A stretch of DNA of 64,000 bases from Zanthoxylum bungeanum (lineage: Eukaryota; Streptophyta; Magnoliopsida; Sapindales; Rutaceae): contig SKCR01031827.1 of assembly GCA_019454045.1 (NCBI GenBank), forward strand, positions 1 through 64,000, read 5' to 3'. How positions within the stretch are numbered: the stretch's first letter is position 1; every line of letters starts with the position of its first letter. The notes beneath the pieces were generated by a model, which was not told the DNA's origin, did no database searches, and saw only the letters and a list, made by a program, of their open reading frames with translations. Positions 1-11,720 of the stretch are shown in pieces. The position numbers and the translations under genes were made by a program.

Positions 1-559
1 TCTATGAGAGATTCGTAAGCCCTCGATTGTGGTTCTTAGAGTTGTAAAGTGCCCTGAGTGGTTGGAAAACATTGTGCTAATACCAAAGAAAGATGGGAAG
101 GTCAGAATGTCCGTGGATTACAGAGACTTAACAAGGCTTGCCCGAAAGATGATTTTCCTTTACCCCACATAGATGTGCTAGTTGACAGTGCGGCTTTATC
201 TACCATGAACTCGTTCATAGATGGATTCTCGGGATATAATCTGGTTCTTATGGCTGAAGAGGACAAGCATAAGACCGCCTTTGTCATGGAGTGAAGTACG
301 TATTGCGACAAGATGATGTCATTTGGGCTCAAGAATGCAGAAGCCACTTGCAAAGCGGATGGAAAAGTTATAGCTATGAACCTTATATGTTGATATGGAA
401 TGCCGCATCACGTGGTCACAGATAATGGTGTCCAGTTTCAAGGAGAAACGAAGGCAATGCTACAGAATTACAGGATAGGACGTCACAAGTGGTCACCTTA
501 CAGACCGCAGGCAAATGGGGCAGTCGAGGCAGCCAATAAGATAATAAAGAGATGTTAGC
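1..559 (+). pseudogene. Collapsed Tat-lineage Ty3/gypsy pol remnant (RT fragment fused to integrase fragment)
   Basis: The first 300 bases encode a piece of reverse transcriptase in broken frames (PKKDGKVRMSVDYRDL, then KACPKDDFPLPHIDVLVDSA and FIDGFSGYN), ending at a TGA near 292. From about 392 the reading jumps to integrase (GMPHHVVTDNGVQFQGE, then SPYRPQANGAVEAANK). The same peptides occur in the two Tat copies near 46-60 kb. RNase H, the second RNase H and the integrase N-terminus between these blocks are missing, and the integrase C-terminus is missing before the LTR starts at 560. This is a multiply deleted + strand copy with no function expected. The 5' side lies outside the window. 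Confidence 0.85.
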
Positions 560-2236
560 TGTAGGCATTGCATTTTTGCATATTAGCCCGATGATGAGTC
601 TCGTATGGAGACACTACCTCTTTAGTTGTGAAAGCCGCGAGAAACGGACGTTGGAAGGGTAAAGTTGGGAATTAGTATTTTGTCAGATTTAACTCGCTTG
701 TTTCGCTTCGGGTTCGCTTGTTGGAACTCTGTTTTAAAACATACCAAACCCATTAGATCACATCCAAAAAATTAAAACATTTAAAACACATCTCACAAAT
801 TAAATAATTAAAACATTTAAAATACATGTCACAAATTAAATCACCTTCCTAAATTAAATTAAATCCCTTTCCTAAAATACATAAATCACTTCCCCAAATT
901 AAAAGATTTCCTATCCCATTCTAATTAAAAAGATATCCAATTAAAACACAAAATCCTTCTCCTTCTCAAATAAGGTAAGCCTCCATCCCTTTGCCTATAA
1001 AAAGAGGCATCCACCCCCTTATCAACCCTGGCTCACTCTCACGAAAAAACACAAAGAAATAAACCCTCATGTTGCCGCATCATCCAAGCCTTTATCAAGC
1101 ACCACACTAACCCTTCACGTATCAAAAAATTTACATCCACGCCAAGAGCCCTGCACAGCCTCCACGCCCACCTCACTCCACATTCACCCTCAACTTGCCA
1201 CCTTGCCCACAACGCCACCTGCCTATTAACCTCACGTGAAGCCCACCATCAGCGTACTAAAAAGCCCTCCTCACAGCCGCGAAAAACACAAGCCAAAAGC
1301 CTTCCTCATTCGCCACACAATACTCTCCCAATACTTCATAAACCAGACACTCACTCACGCACACACTGCCAGCTCACGCACACACACCCCTTATTCACAC
1401 AAGCCAACTGCCAGCCCTCTCATCCCTCACGTACACGCCGACTCAACTAAGCAGACCACGTCAACGACAACCAGCCCCTTGACCAAGCACCCAAACAGCC
1501 CTAAAACCACACTTAAAACTGCCCAGAAAATACCCCAAAACTGCCGCATAAACTACCCAGTTTTTAGCCTTAAAATCGCACAAAACAGCAGCCCAATACG
1601 CCTTAAAAAACCGCCAAATTAGTCCCCTGAAACAACCAAAATAGTGGCCTAAAAATAGCATCAAAACAGCAGCGAAATGGAGTAAAAACAGTAGCCCGAA
1701 CAGCAAAACAGCGAGGAAAGATGTTAAGTTGGTGAACCAAAAGAGTTGCGGATCATTCACCCTTCCAACGGACGTGTAACGCCCTTTCTTGAGACGACAA
1801 AAGAGGTTAGACCTGAGGGCACCCTTTTATTTATTTTCTTTCATTTATTTTATTTATTTTAGAAATATTATCGCGTGAGAGTCATTTGAGGCATGATGTG
1901 ATTGTTGGATAGGCGGAATATGTGTTCCTTTTTGTGGTATATAGGATGGAAACCCGGACGTAAATTCCGTAGCCGACTCCGAATGGACGGTAGTGCGGTT
2001 TGTACTCGGGATACAACGCCACGTACCACTTAAGAGACACGTATTTCATCTCATCCAAACTTGTGTTTTAGCATGATGTAGTTCGTAAATTATTTAGTGC
2101 GGCCTTAAATCATTTTCCCAGTTCACACTGGGTGGCGAATCCATGTTATTTCTCCAGTTGAGTTCCCCCGTGGGCTACTCCGTACTCCCGACTAGGCCGC
2201 GAGCCTAGAATAGCGTCGTCGATTTATGTGTCCTAC
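560..2236 (+). repeat. Tat-family LTR, short form, truncated at its 3' end
   Basis: It starts TGTAGGCATTGC, matching the reverse complement of the right ends of the LTRs at 36502 and 55951. Other matches are the CCCGATGATGAGTCT block, the 'ggttagacctgaggg' block near 1805, the block 1935-2035 and the terminal block 2130-2230. It has only one copy of the 1935-2035 block and lacks the 125-bp and 178-bp tandem repeats of the copies beyond 33 kb. It breaks off near 2236, just before the expected CCCACA end, against a copia LTR fragment. The C/A-rich stretch 1100-1700 holds only low-complexity frames. Confidence 0.75.
996..1004 (+). promoter_or_regulatory. Putative LTR TATA box
   Basis: TATAAAAAG sits about 440 bases into the LTR in an AT-rich to C-rich transition. 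The related LTRs near 35.3 and 54.8 kb have TATATAAAC at the equivalent point on the minus strand. Inferred from position and sequence only. Confidence 0.5.
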
Positions 2237-3296
2237 AGGTACACCAACATCAATAGGAATCTTCTCGAGTTGAGGAGCATAATGGTCCTTTGACTTGAGA
2301 TACCACTAGGGATATATGAGTTATCCTCCACGCTTTGATGGCAGTCATGTCACCGATCTATTTAGATCAAACCTCCGTATGTTCGTTGGGTGTGGACTGA
2401 TGCTCGTGATATCCTGTGCGTATCAAGATAGAATCTGTCAGTCCTATGTACAGGGCATAGGCATCTTGCACGTGTTTGCGATCTAGTAAATCCATGGCCG
2501 TGGTATAACTTCGGAAATCAGTTCGAGTGTTATTTAGATATCGTAAATTTGAAAGTCGACTATATTATACCATAAAGGTTTGACGTTCTTATCTATATCC
2601 CAGATATAATATGGATAGTCTGTGACAGATGGATTATACGTATGCAATGACCTCGACTTGTATAGTTTAGCGAAATTATATGTGGTCATCATAATTCATG
2701 AGTGGGTGAATTATGGACACAAAATTGGATTTCGTGACGGATAGACATAAACTTATAGAGTCCCACAATATGAAGTGTACTCATTGAGCACTTGGGCAAC
2801 GCGTTATGAATAATACAGATTATTCATAATACTTCACCGGATTAAATGAGTTAATTCGGATCATTTAATTGGTTAAACGAATACACATGCATTAGGGGAT
2901 TTTGGTCAATCAATAATCAATGTGTATTTGTATTTGATACAAAATTTGATTTGATACATATTAATTATTTGTCAAATGAGATTTTGACATATGCCATTAA
3001 TATAAGTATTTGATATTTAATGTAAATAAAAATACATATATGAATGTTAATTAATTATTTAGTTATAATTAATATGATAAATGGTGAGATATTATTGGTA
3101 ACATGTGGCATGATTTAATTAAACTTTAGGTGTGCAAATTTTATTTGCCAATATAAAGTTTGATTTATTTAATTGAATTAAATTTGGAAAATGACCAAAC
3201 TACCCTCCTAAAGTCGGTCACAACAAGAATTAAAGTGAAAATTTTGTTTCTCTTTGTTTCTTACCACCTCCATGGTAGAAAATACACCAAAGAAAA
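2237..3296 (+). repeat. Truncated copia-type LTR fragment
   Basis: This matches the middle and 3' part of the long LTR at 13792-16377, for example 2325-2420 against 14318-14415, and the 'gtgggtgaattatggacac' block near 2702. Both ends are truncated: the left abuts the broken Tat LTR and the right abuts a chromovirus-like TGTAACATC start. No coding content. Confidence 0.7.
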
Positions 3297-4169
3297 TGTA
3301 ACATCTCGGGTTATTATAGCGAGTTACGTGAATTCTATTTTTCACCTGTGTGGCCGCGCTGAACACGAAGTTCATTTTTGATGTAAACAAGGACTTTGAC
3401 AAGAAATTAATTATAAGTTTATATTAAATATAGTTTGAGGGGTTGTTTTGAAAATTAACAAATTAGAATAAATAAAATTAGATATTTATGTGCAAATATT
3501 CTAGAAATTTCACACATGTATTACATATATATATATATATATATATATATGACACACGTGTATAAAAAAAAAAACAAACAAAAACAAACCTAGATTTCTC
3601 TAGACTCACACACACGTGGGGGGCATATATCACACACACACGTTTTGAATAGACACACGCACACAGCAGTAGCACACACACCAAATTGATAACACACAAG
3701 AAACAAAAAGGAAATTCAGATAGGAGAGACACGAAATGAGAAAAGAAGAAGAGCTGAAGCAGAAGCCGTGAGTAGAAGAAGCAGTGGAAGGAGAAAGAAG
3801 GAGACTGAACCGAGAAGAGAGAAATGGATGGGATAGAGACCGGGAGATAGGAGAGAAGAAAGAAGGAAAATGAAGAAGATGAGAGAGAGATACAATTGTA
3901 AGTACACTATGAATTCCCTTGAGTTTGATTGTTTTTAACATATTTGGGTAAAATAATTATTTAGGTAGATTAGGTTAAATTTGATGATTAAGTTAGGTTT
4001 GAGGGTTATTGGAGGATGAATGATGAGATAACATGAATAAAGTTATAATTGTTTGAAAACTCAAAAATTTGGTGTTGGTTCATGTATAGTCGAATTCATG
4101 CTTGTGAGTGTTGAGGTTGAATTTGGTGTGTAGAAGCAGAAAAATTAAGTAAGTATATTGTGCTTATAA
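3297..4169 (+). repeat. Chromovirus-like LTR, first part (interrupted by copia insertion)
   Basis: It begins TGTAACATCTCGGG, a typical start of plant chromovirus (Tekay/Del-type) LTRs. It includes a TA microsatellite and a purine-rich GAA/GAG stretch (about 3740-3890) followed by TGTAAGT, resembling a leader with a splice donor. The copia element at 4170 splits it from its continuation at 9777. No protein-coding gene recognised. Assignment rests on LTR-end sequence and architecture. Confidence 0.5.
3525..3550. repeat. (TA)n microsatellite
   Basis: About 13 uninterrupted TA dinucleotides, followed by CA-rich sequence (3600-3685). Confidence 0.95.
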
Positions 4170-4694
4170 TGTTGGAAATTCCTATAATATTCGGGGGTTT
4201 TTGTCCTTTCGGCTTAAGGGGTGCAAGGGAAGGACACAATCCTTATGAGGGTTGTATCCCACCCCAAGGGGTGCCCTATTGACATCCAATGTTTATGGGT
4301 GCCATGGGAACAAAATAGTATCCAACAAAAACCTGCCTGATATATAATCAAGCCTTGTGTTAACTAAAGGGGATATACAGAGAAAAAAAAGGACTGTGTT
4401 TTTAGTTTTTCAAGTTTCAGAGAGAGTCACTGCCATCTTCAAGTTCGAATACTTGTCAAAGAGTGCTATTGGACAAGAAGGAATCAAGTTATCCTAGGAG
4501 AACATTGGCCGTTGAGAATCCGTAAAGCACCAGATACGGGGTCAATAAGTTCTTAAGGACAGAGTGTGATCTCGACTTGAATTCACAGAAGTTTTACAGG
4601 TTCTGTTTATGGTTTTTTCATATTGTAGGGTTTAGGTTAAATCTATGATAATTTTCTGGTTGGATTGTTTGTTGCATGTATAATTGTTGTTACA
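4170..4694 (+). repeat. 5' LTR of copia element
   Basis: It matches the 3' LTR at 9276-9772 for most of its length. It carries an extra ~40 bases around 4280-4340 and diverges after 'attgttgtt', so the terminal CCAACA and the primer site are absent. Confidence 0.88.
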
Positions 4695-4795
4695 CAATTA
4701 ATTTCAACTTTATCACTTTGAACAAGGTCATTCATTGATCGTTGTGCAATTTGTCTTTCGTAGACTAATTGAGCCTGTTGATTTTCCAGTTACAT

Positions 4796-5640
4796 ATGGC
4801 TAGCGGAAATATCACGGTACCGGTCTCTCACGGAGAAAAACGGAGAAATTTGGTGGGGCAAATTTCAAACAATGGCAGAGCAAGATGCTGTTCTACCTGA
4901 CAACTCTCCAGTTGGCAAAATTCATCAAAGATCCTCCGGGTCCGTGGAGGGTGAATCCGAATTGGCCAAGGAAGAGCAGAACAGACTTGGATGTCTGGAG
5001 ACTTCTTATGCAAGAACTACATTTTGGGTGGTCTTGACAATACCTTGTACAATGTGTACCAAGGCATGACTTCTGCGAAGATTCTCTGGGAATCTCTCGA
5101 GAAGAAGTATAAAACTGAAGATGCCGGACAAAAGAAATTTGTCGTGGGTAGGTTCCTGGACTACAAGATGGTAGATTCAAGGACGGTGATGTCTCAGTTG
5201 GGTGAACTGCAATTGATGATTCATGAAATACTGGATGAGGGAATGAAACTTTGTGAGACGTTTCAAATTGCCGCCATAATTGAAAAGTTGCCTCCATCAT
5301 GGAAGGACTTCAGGGCTATCTTAAACACAAAAAGAAGCAGATGAGCCTTGAAGACCTCAGTGTTCGATTGAGAATCGAGGAGGACAACAGGATGTCCGAG
5401 AAGGCCAGCTACAAGACTCTGGAGTCTAAGGCCAACATCATTGAAGGTGTAAAGGGTAGCAAAAAGAGAAAGAACAGTGGAGCTGACTCTGGGAACAAGA
5501 AATTCAAGGGAAAATGCTACAACTGTGGAAAGAGCGGTCATATGTCAAAGGACTGCAGGAACAAGAAGTCTCAGGACAAGGCAAGAAAAAGAAAAATGAG
5601 GCCCATGTCACTGAAGGTGAGCAGCTGACTGATGATATCT
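4796..5640 (+). pseudogene. copia gag (frameshifted)
   Basis: The likely start is ATG 4796 (MASGNITVP...). The frame changes at least twice: near 4830, near 4990 where the 117-codon stretch with GGLDNTLYNVYQGM begins, and near 5300-5340. The central part matches the UBN2/gag domain of copia elements (ESLEKKYKTED, FQIAAIIEKLPPSWKDF). A CCHC zinc knuckle, [14 protein letters not shown], lies at 5515-5556 and would bind RNA during packaging. Gag normally forms the cytoplasmic virus-like particle. This copy cannot give a full product without frame correction. Confidence 0.85.
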
Positions 5641-6254
5641 CAGAGATGGAACTATCAGCAGTGGTAACCGAAGCCAACATAGTTGGGAATCCGAGAGAGT
5701 GGTGGGTAGACACTGGGGCTACTCGTCACATATGTGCAGACAGTAAAATGTTTTCCATGTACCAGAAGGTCGATGGCGGCGATCATCTGACAATGGGAAA
5801 CTCGTCTACCTCTCAGGTAGTTGGACAAGGCACAGTGGTTCTGAAGATGACATCCGGAAATGAGCTAACATTGAAGAATGTACTGCACGTTCCAGATATT
5901 CGGAAGAACTTGGTCTCGGGCTCTCTTCTTAGTAAGGCTGGTTTTAAGCTTGTATTTGTTTCTGACAAGTTTGTATTGACTAAGAATGATATGTATGTAG
6001 GAAAAGGATACCTAACTGAGGGCCTTTTCAAGCTAAATGTAATGACTGTTAATCGTGCTATTAATAAAGCTAGTTCGTCTGCTTATATTATTGTGTCACA
6101 AAATGTATGGCATGGGAGGTTAGGACATGTTAATTATGATACCATGCGTAAATTAATTAACATGGACCTTATACCTAAATTTGCAATTGATAGCCAACAT
6201 AAGTGTGAAGCATGTGTTGAAGCAAAAATGCATCAACATCATTTCATTCTATAG
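5641..6254 (+). pseudogene. copia aspartic protease and GAG-pre-integrase region
   Basis: The open frame 5514-6254 has the protease catalytic triplet in [11 protein letters not shown] (DTG at 5709-5717), then [16 protein letters not shown]. The GAG-pre-integrase zinc-binding segment follows: [16 protein letters not shown] and CEACVEAK. The frame ends at TAG 6252-6254 before the integrase core, where functional relatives read on. The protease would cleave the gag-pol polyprotein in the particle. Confidence 0.87.
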
Positions 6255-6278
6255 AACGTAGTTCTGAACCGCTAGAAC

Positions 6279-6731
6279 TTGTACATACTGATGTGTGACA
6301 TGAATATTGTGCAAACAAGAGGCGGTAAAAAGTACTTTGTCACTTTTATCGATGACAGCACAAGATTCTGTTATGTGTACTTGTTGAGAAGCAAAGCTGA
6401 AGCAATTGAGAGCTTCGTACACTATAAGAACGAAGTTGAAAACCAACTTGGCAAGAAAATCAAAAGAATCAGGAGTGATAGAGGCGGTGAATACGTTTCA
6501 CCATTCGGTGAATATTGTTATGTGCACGGAATTATTCACGAAACCACTGCTCCTTATTCTCCTCAACAGAACGGAATTGCGGAGCGCAAAACCGAACGTT
6601 GAAGGAAATGATGAACGCCATGTTGACAAGTTCGGGTCTACCCCAGAACTTGTGGGGGGAAGCCTTGCTTTCCGCGAACTACGTTCTAACAAGCTGCTCC
6701 TCACAGAAGACTAGACAAGACACCATATGAA
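6279..6731 (+). pseudogene. copia integrase core (interrupted)
   Basis: DDE-type integrase core: YFVTFIDDSTRFCYVY, IRSDRGGEY, then SPQQNGIAER. These contain the two aspartates and the glutamate that catalyse strand transfer. The frame breaks near 6595, continues in another frame (LKEMMNAMLTSSGLPQNLWG) to 6730, and returns to the downstream frame from 6732. At least one frameshift and one upstream stop separate it from the protease. Confidence 0.87.
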
Positions 6732-8699
6732 TTGTGGAAAGGTTTCGTACCTTCCTACAAATACCTCAAAGTGTGGGGGTGTCTTGCCAAAGTAATGGTT
6801 CCTAAACCTAAGAAGGTTAGAATAGGACCCAAAACTGTTGATTGTATATTCATTGGATATGCTCGCAACAGTAGTGCGTATCGATTCTTGGTACACAAGT
6901 CGGAGATTCCTGACATCAATCCGGAAATGATAATTGAGTCAAGGAATGCGACATTTTTTGAAGAGACGTTTCCTTGTAAGGAAAGACAGCGCACAGAGTC
7001 TCTCAAAAGAACAGTTGATACTGTCAAGGACAGTGATCAAGTTGACCAAGAATCAGATCAACGTGTAAATGCTGAGACAATCGAGCCTAGACGTAGCAAA
7101 AGAGCTAGAACGTCTAAGTCGTTTGGTCCCGATTTTCTGACATACTTGTTAGAAAATGAGCCTCAAAGCTATAAAGAAGCTATGGCTTCTCCGGAGGCAC
7201 CTCTTTGGAAAGAGGCTATTAACAGTGAGATTGATTCAATCCTACAGAACCATACTTGGGAGTTGGTTGATCTTCCGCCAGGTTGTAAGCCGCTGGGCTA
7301 CAAATGGATATTCAAAAGGAAGATGAAAACGGATGGATCAATAGATAAGTATAAGGCAAGACTTGTCATAAAAGGTTATAGACAAAAGGAAGGCCTTGAT
7401 TACTTTGACACCTATTCACCAGTGACTCGCATCACATCGATAAGAATGCTCATAGCCATAGCAGCTATATTTGGTCTTGAAATACATCAAATGGATGTAA
7501 AGACGGCATTCTTGAATGGTGAATTGGATGAAGAGATTTACATGGAACAACCAGAAGGGTTTAGTGTTCCTGGACAAGAACAGAAGGTGTGCAAACTTGT
7601 AAAATCCTTGTACGGATTAAAACAAGCACCGAAACAATGGCATGAGAAATTTGACAAAGAAATGTTGTCAAATGGGTTCAAAACCAATGAGTGTGATAAG
7701 TGTGTGTACACCAAATCAACTCAAAAAGGATATGTCATTGTGTGTCTCTATGTAGACGATATGCTGATAATTGGTAGTAATCATGAAATGATTCAATCTA
7801 CCAAAAACGGGTTATCCAGCAGATTTGATATGAAAGATATGGGGATAGCTGATGTGATCCTAGGAATAAAGATTTCTAGGACATCAGACGGATATATATT
7901 ATCACAGACTCATTATATTGAGAAGATACTCGATAAATATATCAAAGGGGATCTAAATGTGGCTAGAACCCCTGTAGACCTAACTCTTCATTTATCAAAG
8001 AATACTGGTTCAAGCATATCGCAATTAGAGTATTCGAGAATCATCGGAAGTCTGATGTATCTCACGAATTGCACACGACCTGATATCGCTCAAGCTGTGA
8101 ATCGGCTTAGCAGATATACGAGCAATCCAGGACACAACCACTGGAAAGCCATAGTAAGAGTTTTGAGGTATCTGAGAGAAACTTCAAAATATGGGCTACA
8201 TTACGAGAGATATCCTGCTGTACTAGAGGGATACAGCGATGCTAACTGGATATCTGATACGGTGGATTCCAAATCCACGAGTGGATTTGTTTTCACACTT
8301 GGTAATGCAGCCGTGTCATGGAAATCCTCGAGGCAAACATGTATTGCCCGGTCTACTATGGAATCAGAGTTCATAGCGTTAGACAAAACAGCGGAAGAAG
8401 CAGAATGGCTTAGAAACTTCCTGGAGGATATTCCTAGTTGGCCCAAACCGGTGCCAGCGATTAGCATACATTGTGATAGCCAATCGGCTATTGGGAGAGC
8501 CCAAAATACAATGTATAATGGTAAGTCTCGACATATACGTCGGAGACATAATACCATACGTCAACTGCTCTCAAGTGGCATAATAACGATCGATTATGTT
8601 AAGTCGAAGGAAAACCTAGCGGATCCACTAACTAAAGGTTTACCTCGAGAGCAAGTTGAGAAGTCATCGAGGGGAATGGGCTTGAAGCCTATAATCTAA
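6732..8699 (+). CDS. copia integrase C-terminal part, reverse transcriptase and RNase H (655 codons open)
   Basis: A long open frame that is the 3' part of the polyprotein. The first ATG is not a natural start, because the upstream frame was broken. Order: integrase C-terminal segment ([18 protein letters not shown], residues ~12-30), a charged linker, reverse transcriptase from about residue 150 ([44 protein letters not shown]) with the catalytic YVDD at 7749-7760, and RNase H near the C-terminus ([29 protein letters not shown]). It ends at TAA before a long 3' tail. RT and RNase H would copy the element RNA inside the particle. Expression as an isolated protein is unlikely. Confidence 0.9.
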   Translation: MWKGFVPSYKYLKVWGCLAKVMVPKPKKVRIGPKTVDCIFIGYARNSSAYRFLVHKSEIPDINPEMIIESRNATFFEETFPCKERQRTESLKRTVDTVKDSDQVDQESDQRVNAETIEPRRSKRARTSKSFGPDFLTYLLENEPQSYKEAMASPEAPLWKEAINSEIDSILQNHTWELVDLPPGCKPLGYKWIFKRKMKTDGSIDKYKARLVIKGYRQKEGLDYFDTYSPVTRITSIRMLIAIAAIFGLEIHQMDVKTAFLNGELDEEIYMEQPEGFSVPGQEQKVCKLVKSLYGLKQAPKQWHEKFDKEMLSNGFKTNECDKCVYTKSTQKGYVIVCLYVDDMLIIGSNHEMIQSTKNGLSSRFDMKDMGIADVILGIKISRTSDGYILSQTHYIEKILDKYIKGDLNVARTPVDLTLHLSKNTGSSISQLEYSRIIGSLMYLTNCTRPDIAQAVNRLSRYTSNPGHNHWKAIVRVLRYLRETSKYGLHYERYPAVLEGYSDANWISDTVDSKSTSGFVFTLGNAAVSWKSSRQTCIARSTMESEFIALDKTAEEAEWLRNFLEDIPSWPKPVPAISIHCDSQSAIGRAQNTMYNGKSRHIRRRHNTIRQLLSSGIITIDYVKSKENLADPLTKGLPREQVEKSSRGMGLKPII

Positions 8700-9260
8700 G
8701 AATTGTCACTGTGGAAACCCAACCTAGCTGACTGGAGATCCCAAGATCTAGGTTCAAAAGGGACAACAGAAACTTTGTGCAATTCAAAACAAGCACTGAA
8801 GAGTTTCGTACTCTTTCCCATTCCGATAATGACGCTGAGTGCTGTCTGTCATTGGTTAGGATAAGCTAAGGCTTTTAATGATCACTATATTAGGAGATGA
8901 GTCCTATTGGGGGTAAAGACAGATTACCTCTTCATAGTAGATCACCTATTTCAAGTAAGAAGTGAGGCCGCTTCCATGGGAACCTTTAAAGGCGGGTTAC
9001 CCTAAAGTGCTTGATGAATCCAGGACCGTTGTTCAGGGCCAAAATGAACACAACCGTAGAACGGAAAATGGTCGAAAAAAGCTGTGTGTTGACAATTGTC
9101 TTGGTTTACATCAACGGCAGAACAGTTCAAGACTATGGGTCACTGGTTTGCCAAGTAAATCCGATTGTTATTCACTAGGAAAGGTTCAAGGCGAAAGCTA
9201 CCTATTTCGATGCAGCTTTATTTCATGGTAACTCTCTCAAGTGTCATCTTGAATATTATA
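8700..9260 (+). other. Non-coding 3' tail of copia element
   Basis: About 560 bases separate the pol stop from the polypurine tract, long for a copia element. No recognised domain. An 89-codon frame (8962-9231) has no family features I know. Probably 3' untranslated sequence. Confidence 0.6.
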
Positions 9261-9275
9261 AGAATTGTGGGGGAT
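9261..9275 (+). other. Polypurine tract of copia element
   Basis: AGAATTGTGGGGGAT immediately precedes the TGTTGG start of the 3' LTR, the expected place and form of the plus-strand primer. Confidence 0.85.
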
Positions 9276-9772
9276 TGTTGGAAATTCCTATAATATGGGG
9301 GTATTTTTGTCCTGGCTTTAAGGGGTGCAAGGGAAGGACACAATCCTTAGGAGGGTTGTATCCCACCCCAAGGGGTGCCCTATTGACACCCCTACATGCC
9401 TTATATATAAAGGCCTTGTGTTAACTAAAGGGGATATACAGAGAAAAAAAAAGGACTGTGTGTTTTTAGTTTTTCAAGTTTCAAGAGAGAGTCCACTGTA
9501 TCTTCAAGTTTGAATACTTGTCAAAGAGTGCTATTTGGACAAGAAGGAATCAAGTTATCCTTGGAGAACATTGGCGTTGAGAATCCGTAAAGCACCAGTG
9601 ACGGGGTCAATAAGTTCTTAAGGACAGAGTGTGATGGACTTGAATCACAGAAGTTTTACAGGTTCTGTTTATGGTTTTTTCTATTGTAGGGTTTAGGTTA
9701 AATCTATGATAATTTTCTGTTGGATGTTTGTTGCATGTAATTGTTGTTTAATAACACTAAATTAGGCCAACA
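9276..9772 (+). repeat. 3' LTR of copia element
   Basis: 497 bases, TGTTGG...CCAACA. A TATA-like TATATAAAG lies at 9404-9412. It is followed by ATAA, the putative target duplication. Confidence 0.9.
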
Positions 9773-9776
9773 ATAA

Positions 9777-11720
9777 CTCCTTAAGTTAGATTTTTGTGCC
9801 ATTTGAGATTTGAGTTTGAATTATGGGATTAAGTTTTGATGGATGTGTCATCTGTTTGTTATTACTTTTTATATTGGCTTCTTGTTCTGTGCTTTATTGA
9901 ATTAGTTATCGATTCAGTTTAACTTTTGATGTGATTGCGATAAAATCTACTAAAGTTACAATAATTAATTACAGATTTGATGGAAATTTGCTGTTTTAGG
10001 AAATAGTTTATTCTTAGTTGCATGCCTTTGGTAATTGATTCACATGGATATTGTATGCTTCTGTTTGAAATTTTAAAGTGCTTTGCTTCTACTTTAATGA
10101 AATTAGATCTTGAATGATTGGTATTTTGCTTGTATTAGTTGAGTTCTGTCTTATTGGAGAGGTGAGAGCAGAGGGTCCTTAGGTCAAATGCTTTCAAAAT
10201 TCGTTTGCACTACTGATTGCAATGTTACTTACTTGGCATGGAATATATTGATTGTTATTGATTGTTTTTGTTTTTCCAAATTGAGCAATGTGATAGTGTT
10301 GGCCGAAACTTAAGGGATATAAGGATTGGTTTAAATCAATTGAATGGGTTAAGTTTATTAGAAAGTTTACTTACTCATTTAGTACTAATAAAACATGGAT
10401 TGATCAATTAAAATTTTACACGCATGTTAAATGTTGTAAGAATGGTGATGAGAATGTATATGTGTAATGCGTATTTGTGGCCATGGGCCCTAGGGGTCCG
10501 ATACAAGATGATTAGATAGTTCATAAGCTATTAGGAAATTTTGGATATTAAGTAAATAAGAATGATAACTATTTGGCATGGGTAACCGTATGGAAAAGAA
10601 TTAAATTTAGCATGTAGAGCAAGTTGTAAGATCATTGATGTGAAAACATTCAAGATTCTGGTTTATGTTCAAACTTTAAATTGACCCTTTTTGGTTAGAT
10701 TCATGACATCAATATATGCCTTAAGATCATGTTTTACTTATATGCTCATGTATGTAAATTAAGTATATATATTTATTTTTCAATCACAATTTACCTGAGT
10801 GTGTGGTATTGTCGAAAGTGGTAAGGATTATATGATATTATGGATTTAGCATATAATAAAGTATGGTTAGGGTAAGTAAAAGCATAAGAAATGCATATGC
10901 ATATATGTACATCAAAATCATTGAGTAAAAATTATGAATGATTTTGAAATTCAATGGGTTTTAAAGAAAAGTTTCAAATGCTTTTGAAAGTATCGTATTT
11001 CAGAAAATGTTTTCTTACAGTTTTGAGATACAAAGTATGATTTTATGTTTTCGGGGCATGAGGTAAAACCTCACCCCAGTATGTAACTTGAGATACAGTG
11101 GGATTGACGGATTCAGAGACATGTGCACATGTGGAGGTCTGAGGGGACGCTATCAGATCCTCGAGCAGGACTAGGGTTTACAGATCCCCGAAATCCTAGT
11201 TTCAGAGCTTGGGTGGTAGCATTGATCCACTCCCGCAGTTCTAGTGGTGGTTACGTTACAGTTGAGCTATTGTCCTGGACGTGACTACACCCAGTTGAGT
11301 TGTTGTCCTGGGTGTAGGGCTCTACGTTGCCAGTTGAGCTGTTGTCCTAGACGTAGGGCACCACCAGCCTCAGAGATGCCCAGTTGAGTTGTGGTCCTGG
11401 GCATATAGTACATCCAGTTGAGTTATGGTCCTGAATGTAGAGTTTTTTTTAGTTTTCAGATTTTCAGTATAAGATTTCAGATTTCCAGTAATTAGTTTTC
11501 AGAAAATCAGTTTTTAGTAAGCAGTTTTCAGAAATCAGACTTTAGTAAACAGTTTTCAGAAAACAGATTTAAGAAACAGTTTCCAGAAACCAGAGTATTA
11601 AAGCATGTTTTCAAAAGACAAGTTTTATAAAGAAAATTTCAAACAAAGTTTCAGAAAAGAGTTTTTATAAAGAGTTTTCAAGAAAAGAGTTTTCAGAAAG
11701 TATTTTCTAAAAAGTATGGC
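9777..11720 (+). repeat. Chromovirus-like LTR, second part
   Basis: No protein-coding gene is visible in this AT-rich stretch. From about 11040 it matches the reverse complement of 20570-20990 in layout: a 'gcatgaggtaaaacctca' block, ACATGTGCACATGT, then a tandem repeat cluster. A stretch with many 'gttttcagaaa' units (11440-11700) resembles 30500-30680. I read 3297-4169 plus 9777-11720 as one old LTR. The right end is uncertain. Confidence 0.45.
11259..11440 (+). repeat. Degenerate tandem repeats, CAGTTGAG unit
   Basis: Five copies of CAGTTGAGYTRTKGTCCT start near 11259, 11291, 11330, 11379 and 11410, spaced 31-49 bases apart, inside the chromovirus-like LTR. Confidence 0.8.

Larger units (their letters stand above)
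4170..9772 (+). mobile_element. Ty1/copia element, nearly full length, frameshifted
   Basis: Two LTRs starting TGTTGGAAATTCC flank gag, protease, integrase, reverse transcriptase and RNase H in the order that defines Ty1/copia. ATAA at 4166-4169 and 9773-9776 is a probable short target duplication (a fifth base does not match). A polypurine tract precedes the 3' LTR. The 5' LTR has lost its last ~40 bases and no primer-binding site is visible. Frameshifts or stops interrupt gag, the gag-protease link and integrase, while RT-RNase H is open. The LTRs differ by indels of tens of bases, so the insertion is not very recent. Wording is close to TNT1/Tork-like elements, but I do not assign a lineage firmly. 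Confidence 0.93.

Noticed and set aside
585..660. Hammerhead-ribozyme-like core (GATGATGAGTCTC...GGAGAC...GAAAC), also on the minus strand at 35870-35935, 36410-36475, 55325-55380 and 55865-55925
   Set aside because: The CUGAUGA core has A instead of the catalytic C, and GAAA does not follow the stem II hairpin directly. Conservation is explained by being part of the Tat LTR start.
1236..1622. 128-codon Pro/Thr/His-rich frame
   Set aside because: Low-complexity C/A-rich LTR sequence; not kept in related LTRs.
3700..3941. Possible 5' part of a host gene (purine-rich leader followed by GTAAGT)
   Set aside because: No coding exon follows. The same purine-rich leader layout occurs in the other chromovirus-like LTR near 21.9 kb.
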